The notes below the pieces were generated by a model. That model did not search any database. It was given only the letters and a program-made list of their open reading frames with translations, and was not told the DNA's origin. 64,000 nucleotides of DNA from Candidatus Gastranaerophilales bacterium. Its GTDB lineage: Bacteria; Cyanobacteriota; Vampirovibrionia; Gastranaerophilales; Gastranaerophilaceae. Of this stretch, positions 1 through 7,270 are shown piece after piece; position 1 is the first letter of the stretch, and each line of letters opens with the position of its first letter. A program made the position numbers and the translations under genes. Location: assembly GCA_944323925.1 (NCBI GenBank), contig CALUUI010000003.1, positions 62,001 through 126,000 on the forward strand, given 5' to 3'.

Positions 1-150
1 TTCAATTCTGACAGAATGGTTATTGAATACTATAACAGATTGTATAAACCTATCGCTCACGATGATACTAGTGCAGGCGAAAAAAGAAAAGAAATGAGTC
101 TTTCTGAAACTCCTACTTTTGATGCTTGGACTTTTTCTAACATCAAGTAG
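1..150 (+). CDS. C-terminal end of probable alpha-glucan (glycogen) phosphorylase, partial
   Basis: The window opens inside an open frame that ends at TAG 148-150. The visible 49 residues begin FNSDRMVIEYYNRLYKP. A motif of the type [FS]SDRMV.EY...Y is usual at the extreme C-terminus of short GT35 alpha-glucan phosphorylases, which release glucose-1-phosphate from alpha-1,4-glucans. That would fit the GH57 branching enzyme 9 kb away. Only this tail is seen, with no catalytic residues, so another GT-B fold glycosyltransferase is possible. It is followed at once by a hairpin terminator. Confidence 0.4.
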   Translation, partial: FNSDRMVIEYYNRLYKPIAHDDTSAGEKRKEMSLSETPTFDAWTFSNIK

Positions 151-168
151 TGTTTAGATTGATTTACT

Positions 169-202
169 AAAAAAAGAGCCTTATTTATAAGGCTCTTTTT
201 AT
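169..202. terminator. Bidirectional intrinsic terminator
   Basis: An 8-bp stem GAGCCTTA/TAAGGCTC (176-183 and 188-195) with loop TTTA is flanked by an A-run on the left and a T-run on the right. It can end both the plus-strand gene finishing at 150 and the convergent minus-strand gene whose stop codon (199-201) lies in the T-run. Confidence 0.85.
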
Positions 203-1722
203 GTTAATAACGTTAATGCTCGTTCTATGTCATTGTTTAGTGTAAGAACATCCAGTTTACTTTTTACCTCCGGAAGTATATTTGCTCTTACTTCTTCATA
301 ATTTACAATACCATTTTTTAACATATGTGTTTGTATATATGGTGATGTTGTTTCTCTGAAAAGATTTGTTTTTTGGGCTTTACTTAGTTGGCTAAAGAAT
401 TTTTCTACTTCTTCAGGTGTGGATGATTTCATGACTTCTACCAATTCTTTGTCATTGCTACAATCTTTGAAGGTTTTAATTGTACTTGATATTGGTTTTG
501 TTTGATATGCTGCTGTTGTTTTTACATAATTCCTAAATGTTGCTTTGTACGAATTGTTTTCTGTGGTGTCAACAATTCTTGTATTTTCTTTTTTCTTAGT
601 TGATGTTTCCGGTGTGTTTTGTGTGGTCGCTGCATTTTGTGTTTGCAGCCCTTCAGCTTCCGGTTGTATTGTTGCTCCTGTTTCTTGAGTTGGTTTAGTA
701 ACTTCTCTGGTTAATTCAGGTTCTTTAATTCCGTTTTCTTCTCTGTATATTTTTTGAGCTTGTTCTATATTATCTTTTGTAAAAGATTGTTTTACATTAT
801 CGTATTGTGATTGTTGCAAGTTTGCCATTGCTTGTTGTCTGACATCTTCTTCCGCATAATTAGCTACTTGATTTACGACTTCATTAACTACCGTTTCGTG
901 TCTGTGTAAGTTGTTTGCAGTATATGTGTATGCATCTGCCTGTTGGCTTTTATCTAAATTGATGATTTCTCTTGCTGTTTGACAGCCTAAGCCCGATTTA
1001 GTTTCATCATTATAATTTTGGTTTGCTTCTATACCTAATGTGGTTTGGTTTACAATTTCTGCTTGATATGGAACAGCACAATTCCTTATTTCGCTTATTA
1101 ATGTACTAACAGGTTCTTCACCAACTGAGTATGTTGCGATGTTATTTGCAATTCCTGCTTGGTTTTCTGCATGCATTCTTGAGATATTTTGTGCATATCC
1201 CATTCTAACATCGTCATCTCCTTCTTTAGTGTGGCGTTTTGCAACTTCTAATTGCGTATGTATGTCTCTAATTTTGCTTACTACTTCGCCTGCTTTTTTA
1301 CGAAAGTTTTGAAACTCTGATTCTACATCAACATCAGCCAATCGTTCTAAGTTCCCATCGCTTAAATCTTCAAAGCTGTGTGCATATTCTAAAACTGATT
1401 CACTTCCGGTTAATTCTGCAACTTTGATTACTCCTCGTTTATAAAGTTGTTCTGCGCCTTCCGCTATATTCGTTGCTGTTTCTTTTACCGTACTCCAAGC
1501 GCGTTGTAGAAATGATTTCTTCTCTTTTTTATCTTCGACTTTTTCTGGTGTGCTTGTCGTGGTTACTACTTTATCACTCATATCAGTATCAATAGCATCT
1601 TCTGATACCATTGGAACTGTTATTGTATCAGGAGTGTTTGCCGGTGTGCTGTATTGTGTACTTTGCCATCCGGTTACTCCATTAAGCGTATATATATTTT
1701 TTACTTCGTCTCCTGTTGTCAT
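199..1722 (-). CDS. Hypothetical helical protein of unknown function (507 aa)
   Basis: I do not recognise this protein. It has no signal peptide and no clear membrane segment. The first 70 residues are rich in T, S, D, E and K and probably disordered. Residues about 70-330 look like successive amphipathic helices with recurring pieces such as NNIATYS and NQVANYAEE, suggesting a helical repeat. A T/Q/E-rich linker follows, then a compact C-terminal part containing PEEVEKFFSQLSKAQK. The ATG at 1720-1722 is the first possible start; the upstream AGGATC is a weak binding site about 11 nt away. It is divergent from the SLH gene and ends on the shared terminator. Its upstream region carries a sequence also seen before two other unknown genes (see findings). 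Confidence 0.7.
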   Translation of the reverse strand: MTTGDEVKNIYTLNGVTGWQSTQYSTPANTPDTITVPMVSEDAIDTDMSDKVVTTTSTPEKVEDKKEKKSFLQRAWSTVKETATNIAEGAEQLYKRGVIKVAELTGSESVLEYAHSFEDLSDGNLERLADVDVESEFQNFRKKAGEVVSKIRDIHTQLEVAKRHTKEGDDDVRMGYAQNISRMHAENQAGIANNIATYSVGEEPVSTLISEIRNCAVPYQAEIVNQTTLGIEANQNYNDETKSGLGCQTAREIINLDKSQQADAYTYTANNLHRHETVVNEVVNQVANYAEEDVRQQAMANLQQSQYDNVKQSFTKDNIEQAQKIYREENGIKEPELTREVTKPTQETGATIQPEAEGLQTQNAATTQNTPETSTKKKENTRIVDTTENNSYKATFRNYVKTTAAYQTKPISSTIKTFKDCSNDKELVEVMKSSTPEEVEKFFSQLSKAQKTNLFRETTSPYIQTHMLKNGIVNYEEVRANILPEVKSKLDVLTLNNDIERALTLLT

Positions 1723-1863
1723 GGGTAGAGTGATCCTGTGTTGTATTTATATATATAAAGTATAGAAGATTTGTATAAATTGATAGTTTTAAACAAAATT
1801 TTACAAAAGTTAACATTATGTTTGTTTTATTGGTGGAACGTGTAACAAAGCGTTAATACAGCC

Positions 1864-1892
1864 TTGACAATAGAGGTAGGTTTATTGATAAT
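1864..1892 (+). promoter_or_regulatory. Sigma70-type promoter of the SLH-protein gene
   Basis: TTGACA (1864-1869), a 17-nt spacer and GATAAT (1887-1892) form a near-consensus promoter. The transcript would start near 1899, about 53 nt before the ATG at 1952. Confidence 0.8.
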
Positions 1893-1901
1893 ATCTGTAT
1901 G

Positions 1902-1930
1902 TTTGTTCCAGCTTTTTAAGTAGGAACAAA
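1902..1930 (+). promoter_or_regulatory. 5'-terminal mRNA hairpin before the SLH-protein gene
   Basis: TTTGTTCC (1902-1909) and GGAACAAA (1923-1930) are perfect reverse complements, with a small CTT/AAG pairing inside the 13-nt loop. The hairpin would begin within a few nucleotides of the predicted transcript start and end just before the GGATAGGAG binding site (1937-1945). Such 5' hairpins stabilise abundant mRNAs (ompA type); the role here is inferred. Confidence 0.6.
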
Positions 1931-1951
1931 AAGTAGGATAGGAGAAGAAAT

Positions 1952-3370
1952 ATGAAGAAATTTTTGACTACTGCGGTTGTGCTATTGGGAGTAGCTGCTG
2001 TTGCACAAGCAGGACCTTGTCATAAGATTCCTAAAGTGGAAACTTATGCACATCCGACATTATTCAGATCGCAAGCTCAAGCTCTTGTTGATGCGGACTC
2101 TGTTTATGTGACAGGTGCAAAGGCTTTAAAACCAAATTTTGCTATTAATGTAAGCAAAAAAGATGACGTTTATATTGCCGGTCATGCAAAAGATGTAATG
2201 AAAAAAGTTGCAAAACGTCACGAAGATGCAGGTTTAGGAAAGATGGCAATTAATGCCCCTACAATGCGTTCAGAGGTTGCTGCAATTATGGCAGAAGGTT
2301 TGGATGTTGCAACTCCGGAAAATTATAAACCATATTCAGATATTAATTCAAACTATTGGGCGAAAGATTATATTTATAGAGTAACAGAAAAAGGCATTAT
2401 GATAGGTTATCCGTCAGGTGTATTTAAACCGGACCAACCTATTACTAAGGCAGAAGTATTTGCTACCGTTGCTCAATTGATTAATGTTGAACATAATCAA
2501 GGTACTCCAATATACGCCGGAGAAGAAATGAAGTTCATTCCTACTTGGGCAGAAGATTGTACAAATGAAGTAATTGCTTCAGGTTTATTGCAATATTTGC
2601 CGGATCAAAAATCAGTTGTTAAAAATGAATTCTTAACAAAAGAGCAAGTTGCATATTTAATTAGTTCATTAAGAGCACATTGGAATGAATTGACTGAAAA
2701 TAGCGGATTTGCAGATGCTTGTCCAGCATCTTTAGGTTCTGTTAAAGTAAAAATGCTAGATAGATTGAGTGCAAAACATTCAAATATCGGTGATGCGTTC
2801 CAAGTAAAAACTACTGAATCTGCAACAATAGATGGTGTTGTATTCCCAGCTGGTTCAATTGTAAAAGGTGAAGTAGTTGCTGTTAACAGACCTGGAATTA
2901 AAAATCCTGGCTATATTAAGGTTAAGTTTAAAACTATTTCATCCGGTGATTGTGTAAAAGAATTGCCGAAGAAAGTTAAAGGTGTAGATTCTGATGTTAT
3001 TAAGAATCCTAATATTCTTGCAAGAATTCTAGGACTTCCGTTTAGCGCATCAGGTAGAGTAGTTGGTGTTGTCGGTCGTTCTGGTGCGGCAATTGTTGAT
3101 GTTGCAGGTAATGGACTTGAACAATTCGGTGATAACTTAAGTAATACTTTTGTAGAAACTGCTTGTTTACATCCGGGACGTGGTGCGGCTAGTTTTGGTC
3201 AAGCTATTGTTACCGTATTCAAAGGCGTTTTTGACGTAACTAAAGTTGTTGTATCTGGAGCATTCGGTGTTATTTACGAATTATGCGATGAAATAGTTTA
3301 TTGCATTGTTCCTAGCTGCTCTAATTCTTCTAGTTTAAATCCGGATGAAGAATTTACTATTTTATTTTAA
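1952..3370 (+). CDS. Secreted S-layer-homology (SLH) domain protein
   Basis: A 472-aa exported protein. Residues 1-20 are a classic signal peptide (MKKFLTTAVV...AQA, then G). A full SLH domain covers about 128-176 (YSDINSNYWAKDYIYRVTEKG, then FKPDQPITKAEVFATVAQL). Half an SLH repeat precedes it (TMRSEVAAIMAEGLD, about 104-118) and a degenerate one follows (about 196-240). Residues about 266-335 (SAKHSNIGDAFQVKT, VVFPAGSIVKGEVV) resemble the TrbI/VirB10-type beta domain. SLH domains bind pyruvylated wall polymers, or in cyanobacteria-like envelopes link outer membrane to peptidoglycan. The final 130 residues are unassigned and Gly/Val/Cys-containing. Strong promoter, GGAGAAG binding site and own terminator indicate a highly expressed monocistronic gene. 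Confidence 0.85.
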   Translation: MKKFLTTAVVLLGVAAVAQAGPCHKIPKVETYAHPTLFRSQAQALVDADSVYVTGAKALKPNFAINVSKKDDVYIAGHAKDVMKKVAKRHEDAGLGKMAINAPTMRSEVAAIMAEGLDVATPENYKPYSDINSNYWAKDYIYRVTEKGIMIGYPSGVFKPDQPITKAEVFATVAQLINVEHNQGTPIYAGEEMKFIPTWAEDCTNEVIASGLLQYLPDQKSVVKNEFLTKEQVAYLISSLRAHWNELTENSGFADACPASLGSVKVKMLDRLSAKHSNIGDAFQVKTTESATIDGVVFPAGSIVKGEVVAVNRPGIKNPGYIKVKFKTISSGDCVKELPKKVKGVDSDVIKNPNILARILGLPFSASGRVVGVVGRSGAAIVDVAGNGLEQFGDNLSNTFVETACLHPGRGAASFGQAIVTVFKGVFDVTKVVVSGAFGVIYELCDEIVYCIVPSCSNSSSLNPDEEFTILF

Positions 3371-3385
3371 ATTTAATTTTGAAAT

Positions 3386-3418
3386 AAAAAGTACGGTCGA
3401 TTTCGACCGTACTTTTTT
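3386..3418 (+). terminator. Intrinsic terminator after the SLH gene
   Basis: GTACGGTCG (3391-3399) pairs with CGACCGTAC (3404-3412) around an ATTT loop, flanked by A5 and T7. Confidence 0.9.
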
Positions 3419-3424
3419 TATTAG

Positions 3425-3433
3425 TGATATAAT
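3425..3433 (+). promoter_or_regulatory. Extended -10 promoter, probably giving a leaderless mRNA
   Basis: TGATATAAT (3425-3433) is a perfect extended -10 element. Only 6 nt separate it from the ATG at 3440, so the normal start of transcription falls on the A of ATG. There is no ribosome-binding site. No good -35 is visible; that position lies in the preceding terminator. Confidence 0.6.
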
Positions 3434-3439
3434 TCAATT

Positions 3440-4237
3440 ATGAAAAAGTTTTTATTATTAATTTTAATTGTTATATTTTCTTCAAACATTGTATTTGCAA
3501 GTGGTGAAAATTTGGGTTTCCGCGGGCCACTTAACTTTATACAATGTAAAGTTTTAGAGTATGTTATTTCTCGTGAAGTTAAAGAATTTACGGGCGGGTA
3601 TGTTAAGGTTCGAGTTGAGTCTTATGGTGCAAAGGCTTTGAGAAATGGTATTTTTAAATCCTTTTCTATGGAGGGACGGAATCTTAATATTGATGGTATG
3701 AATATTTCTAAGTTTTCTGCTGATACGATAACTGAAAATAATAGATTAGATATTTCTGATCTACATAATATTAAACTTATTACGGATATTCTTGCGGAGT
3801 ATACTGCTGAAATTACTAATGAAGATATTAATACTATTGTTTCTTCTAAAGAATATAAGAATGAGATTGCTGTTATTAATAAAAAATTAGCACCATTTTT
3901 AAGAATTTATAATACAAGTATTTACAGTGAAAATAATCGTTTACATATAAAATTATGGTTAGCATCTGATATCATTGGTTCAACTTTTACTGTTAGCATG
4001 TCTACGGATATATATTCTGACGGCTATAAGGCTGGCTTGAATGATATTAAGTTTAGTAAAAAAGTTAAAATAGGTATTTCTGATAGTATTTTGACCGTCG
4101 CAGAAACTTTAAATCCAATTAATTTTGTTATAAAAGAACTAGATGATGCTAAGATTTCGACATCGGTTAAGTCTATAAATATTGTTGATGACAAAATTCA
4201 AATATCTGGTATCATAAAAGTATATAAGGATAAGTAA
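3440..4237 (+). CDS. LmeA/DUF2993-like exported lipid-binding protein
   Basis: 265 aa with a signal peptide (residues 1-20, hydrophobic LLLILIVIFSSNIVFA, cleavage near FAS). The pattern FKSFSMEGRNLNIDG followed by MNISKFSADT resembles the DUF2993 (LmeA) family of periplasmic lipid-binding proteins, common in Cyanobacteria and Actinobacteria. The assignment rests on this pattern alone, so it is moderately sure. It heads a co-oriented run with very tight spacing: its TAA shares a base with the next ATG (TAATG at 4235-4239). The promoter is too close for an untranslated leader. Confidence 0.6.
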   Translation: MKKFLLLILIVIFSSNIVFASGENLGFRGPLNFIQCKVLEYVISREVKEFTGGYVKVRVESYGAKALRNGIFKSFSMEGRNLNIDGMNISKFSADTITENNRLDISDLHNIKLITDILAEYTAEITNEDINTIVSSKEYKNEIAVINKKLAPFLRIYNTSIYSENNRLHIKLWLASDIIGSTFTVSMSTDIYSDGYKAGLNDIKFSKKVKIGISDSILTVAETLNPINFVIKELDDAKISTSVKSINIVDDKIQISGIIKVYKDK

Positions 4238-4770
4238 TGAGAAAGAAGAAAAAGGAAAATCATTTTGTATTGTATTTGTTTTGGCTAGTATTTTTAGTGG
4301 CTATGTTAGCAATAGCGGGTTTTGTATGGCAAAATAAGTATGAATTTTTTCCGAATCTTATAAAAAACGGTGTCTCTGTTTGTTTTCTTGGGGTTGATGG
4401 AGAGAATAAATTTGTTAAGTATAATTATTCTGAAGAATTAGGGCAGACAAAATTTGAATTTGCTACAAGAAAACTTATTGAAGGTCCTTCTCAAATACAG
4501 AAATTTTTAAATACTTATTCAGAGATTCCTGCTGGTACAAAAATTATTGCGATTATTCAAGAAGATGATAAAAATATAATTGATTTAACTTCTGAGTTTA
4601 ATACCGGCGGAGGTACCGAGGGAATCTATAAAAAGTTAAATCAGGTTATTGAAACAGTTTTATTAAATACTGATAAGCCAACATATTTGTTTATTAATGG
4701 TAAACAAGTAGAAGTTTTTGGTGGAGAGGGAATTATGATTACTCAGCCACTTAGTAAAAATTCATTGTAG
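4237..4770 (+). CDS. GerMN-domain membrane-anchored protein
   Basis: 177 aa. Lysine-rich N-terminus, one membrane segment (about 11-31, VLYLFWLVFLVAMLAIAGFV), then an extracytoplasmic GerMN domain: SVCFLGVDGENKFVKY, a central KLIEGPSQIQKFLN, IPAGTKIIAIIQEDDKNIIDLTSEF split by a turn, and a final GKQVEVFGGEGIMITQPL. GerMN is a small alpha/beta domain in GerM, LpqB and cyanobacterial envelope proteins, with no known enzymatic activity. Overlaps the preceding gene by one base and is preceded by AAGGA, so the two are probably translationally coupled. Confidence 0.7.
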   Translation: MRKKKKENHFVLYLFWLVFLVAMLAIAGFVWQNKYEFFPNLIKNGVSVCFLGVDGENKFVKYNYSEELGQTKFEFATRKLIEGPSQIQKFLNTYSEIPAGTKIIAIIQEDDKNIIDLTSEFNTGGGTEGIYKKLNQVIETVLLNTDKPTYLFINGKQVEVFGGEGIMITQPLSKNSL

Positions 4771-4775
4771 GGATT

Positions 4776-5051
4776 ATGACACAAGAAAAAAACTTAGATT
4801 ATTATTTAAATTTGGATTGGACCTTGATAGAGGGTACTGATTTGGATTTTAATGGAAATCCTTATTATTATGTTGAGATAAAAGAAATACCAAGTTTTAC
4901 TTTCTGTGCTAAAACAAGAGAAAAAGCTCTTGAAAATTATAAATCTCAATTAAAATTGATGTTGATGTTAATGTTAGAAGATGGGGAGCATATAGTTGAA
5001 CCTGGTGAAGAAATTGAAGATGACATTGATTGGGAAAGCATATGTCCATAG
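4776..5051 (+). CDS. HicB-like domain protein, no HicA partner
   Basis: 91 aa. The core YYVEIKEIPSFTFCAKTREKAL...DGEHIVEPGEEI matches the HicB/UPF0150 layout (Y.v.v.elP, T.eeAl, G..iPeP). HicB is normally the antitoxin of a HicA RNA-binding toxin. No 60-aa HicA frame lies on either side and the HicB C-terminal DNA-binding part is missing, so a toxin-antitoxin role is unlikely. The gene is five bases after the GerMN gene and overlaps rimI by 10 bases. Confidence 0.5.
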   Translation: MTQEKNLDYYLNLDWTLIEGTDLDFNGNPYYYVEIKEIPSFTFCAKTREKALENYKSQLKLMLMLMLEDGEHIVEPGEEIEDDIDWESICP

Positions 5052-5578
5052 ATAACAAATTAAAAATAAGTATAAAAAATCTTGAAAAAGATGATATTGA
5101 CGAAGTCGATAAAATTGCGCAGCTGGCTTATGGAACTCACCATTGGTCTAAGGATGCTTTCTATAGTGAACTTCAAAATAGATTAGCAAGATATTATGTT
5201 GCGAGGTTAGATAATCAAGTAGTTGGTTTTGCTGGATTTTGGAGTATTATTGATGAAGCACATATTACTACGATTGCCGTTTCTCCAGAGTTTAAACGTA
5301 AGCATATTGGTGAAACTCTTTTAAAGGCAATATTAGATGAATGTTATGAGCAAAAGGTTAAATATTTAACTTTAGAGGTCAGAGAAAGTAATATTCCTGC
5401 TATTTCTATGTATGAGAAATATGGATTTCAGTCTTTTGGAGTAAGAAAAGGGTATTATCAAGACAATAATGAAAATGCTCTTATTATGTGGACAGAAAAT
5501 ATTTTTTGGGATAAATTTAAAGAAAAATATAATGATAATATTTTAAGATTAAAAGAGAGTATTGATATAAATGATTAA
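5042..5578 (+). CDS. rimI: RimI-type N-alpha-acetyltransferase (GNAT)
   Basis: 178 aa from ATG 5042 (MSIDNKLKIS). An upstream in-frame TTG at 5030 is less likely. GNAT fold: GFAGFWSIIDEAHITTIAV (beta strands 3-4), the acetyl-CoA loop FKRKHIGETLLKAIL (R..G.G-like with a His), LEVRESNIPAISMYEKYGF and a terminal YYQDNNENALIM. The EVR.SN..A..(L/M)Y..GF signature is that of RimI, which acetylates the N-terminal alanine of ribosomal protein S18. A 30-residue charged tail follows the usual domain end. Overlaps the genes on both sides. Confidence 0.85.
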   Translation: MSIDNKLKISIKNLEKDDIDEVDKIAQLAYGTHHWSKDAFYSELQNRLARYYVARLDNQVVGFAGFWSIIDEAHITTIAVSPEFKRKHIGETLLKAILDECYEQKVKYLTLEVRESNIPAISMYEKYGFQSFGVRKGYYQDNNENALIMWTENIFWDKFKEKYNDNILRLKESIDIND

Positions 5579-6236
5579 AAGAATTACTCCGGAAATAGAA
5601 AGTTTTAAGTATTCTGGTGAACCTGTAAGGTTTACGATTGGGACTATTGTGTTGGTAATTTTTTGTATTTTATTAATTATTATGTCAACATTTACTCAAC
5701 TTCCAATTTTAGATATATCTTCTTTAAAAAATCAGGCAGATGGTTTTTCATTAAGTAATTATCTTGTAGATGCTTCGTGTTATTTTTATATTCCGCAGTT
5801 ACCGGCGGTATTCTTTATAATTGCATTATTAGACAGAAAGTTTGGATTATTAACGATTATCCTATATATAATAATTGGTTTATGTGGTTTACCTATTTTT
5901 GGTATGGGGGGCGGAATAAATTATATTTCAGAGTATGGTTTCGGATATATTTTAGCCTATATTCCTGCAACATTTATAACAGCTACAATTATTAAGCATA
6001 ACATCGGTTTCCTAAATGTATTAAAAGCCGTTGTTTTGGGCGTATTAACTATTCATATAATAGGCGTATTATATATGTTATTTATTTCTACTTTGTTTAA
6101 TACTTCTGTGGATATGATAACTGGTTGGATAACTTCACAAAGTGGTGTGAAAGTTGTTTACGATATCATATTTTGTATTGTTGCTATTTATTTAGCTAAG
6201 TTTATAAAAAGATTTTTGTGGTTAATTATGTGTTAG
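5571..6236 (+). CDS. bioY: Biotin transporter BioY
   Basis: 221 aa with about six membrane helices. The family signature is clear: YIPQLPAVFFIIALLDRKFG, then LPIFGMGGGINYISEYGFGY, matching the BioY Y(I/L)P.QLPA and GLP.F..GGG...(I)...GY motifs of the biotin-binding S component of energy-coupling-factor transporters. No ecfA or ecfT is adjacent, so it works alone or with a shared module encoded elsewhere. It overlaps rimI by 8 bases. It is the likely biotin source for BirA (48.1 kb) and OadA (49.2 kb). Its stop overlaps that of the convergent TOPRIM gene. Confidence 0.85.
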   Translation: MIKRITPEIESFKYSGEPVRFTIGTIVLVIFCILLIIMSTFTQLPILDISSLKNQADGFSLSNYLVDASCYFYIPQLPAVFFIIALLDRKFGLLTIILYIIIGLCGLPIFGMGGGINYISEYGFGYILAYIPATFITATIIKHNIGFLNVLKAVVLGVLTIHIIGVLYMLFISTLFNTSVDMITGWITSQSGVKVVYDIIFCIVAIYLAKFIKRFLWLIMC

Positions 6237-7204
6237 TGTATTTTGGTATTACTAAGTTCATTAAATATAATTCTGATTTCTTCCGAAATATCGTTTTCAT
6301 CGAATAAGTTTTCTTCGACTTTTTGTGCAAAATCTGCTTTTTTAAACTCGTGCAATCCCTTCAGTCTGAATATTTCCACCAGATTAGCGACTGCAGATAA
6401 TTCCGGATTGAATTCTTTTTCTGTTATTGTAGTAAAATTTTGAAATTCATAATTAATTGTTTTTAAAATAAGATTTTGTGGAAGTAAATCCTCAAATTCG
6501 CCGCTGGAAATTAAGTGTACTTGGTCTATTTCTCTTAGTTTGGGTTTTATCTGGTTTAGATTAGCATCGGCATCGTTATCCAGTAAAACAAAAATAGGAA
6601 TTTTAAGTTCTTCTGCTAACTTATAATAAGTTTTTACTACTTGATTTTTTCCTCCGGCACCAATAACTTGGATTCCTTCTTCATCGAAGTTATAACCTAG
6701 AAGTCTGCCAAATTTTGGTAGTAATATTTCTTCTGTTATTCCTTCTGCAAGTATTACTTTTGAAATTGGATATCTCGTTGAGTACTTTTTTCTAATATCT
6801 TTCAATGTAAGATTTTCTGATAAATGTTTCAACCATCTTAAATTTATTGGTTTATTTATTTCTTGGATTTTTAGGGCTGATTTATAATTTAATTTATTAT
6901 TAAGCAGTTTTTGAGCTTCGTCAGAAAGATTGTATATATTATTTTCGTTCTCTTTTAGCCTGAAATTTATTGTATAATCGCCGTCTGATTTAGGTAGAGA
7001 ATCATTAAAAATTGTTTCTGCAATATTTTTTATCTCATCATAATCCATTGAATCTAATTCTGACTTCTTGATTATTGGATTTATAAGATTAGAAATTATA
7101 ATATCTTTAAAAACCCTAAGATACTTGTCCTCGGTGTATTTAAACCGAGTTAGTCTATCAATTGAAATTATTATTTGTTGATTTGTAAGTGATTTATATT
7201 TCAT
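6233..7204 (-). CDS. Stand-alone TOPRIM-domain protein (OLD-nuclease type)
   Basis: 323 aa. The C-terminal half (from about residue 149) is a TOPRIM domain: VILAEGITEEILLPKFGRLLG (catalytic Glu), a central VIGAGGKNQVVKTY, and the DxD motif in FVLLDNDADANL. This resembles the TOPRIM of OLD-family nucleases, normally C-terminal to an ABC-type ATPase. No Walker motifs are present; the N-terminal 145 residues are charged, helical and unrecognised. A DNA-processing role is likely. No helicase (GajB/UvrD) or other defence gene is nearby. It converges on bioY with a 4-base overlap and no terminator. Confidence 0.65.
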   Translation of the reverse strand: MKYKSLTNQQIIISIDRLTRFKYTEDKYLRVFKDIIISNLINPIIKKSELDSMDYDEIKNIAETIFNDSLPKSDGDYTINFRLKENENNIYNLSDEAQKLLNNKLNYKSALKIQEINKPINLRWLKHLSENLTLKDIRKKYSTRYPISKVILAEGITEEILLPKFGRLLGYNFDEEGIQVIGAGGKNQVVKTYYKLAEELKIPIFVLLDNDADANLNQIKPKLREIDQVHLISSGEFEDLLPQNLILKTINYEFQNFTTITEKEFNPELSAVANLVEIFRLKGLHEFKKADFAQKVEENLFDENDISEEIRIIFNELSNTKIH

Positions 7205-7270
7205 CTTAAACTTTCTTAATAATAAACTTTAGTAAAGCAAATTTTGTATTTGGGCGGTTTTAATATATAT

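Noticed and set aside
4776-5578. Possible HicAB toxin-antitoxin system
   Set aside because: The neighbour is a clear RimI acetyltransferase and no HicA-size frame exists nearby.
6233-7204. OLD/Gabija defence system
   Set aside because: No ATPase domain, no GajB helicase and no other defence gene around; only the TOPRIM domain is supported.
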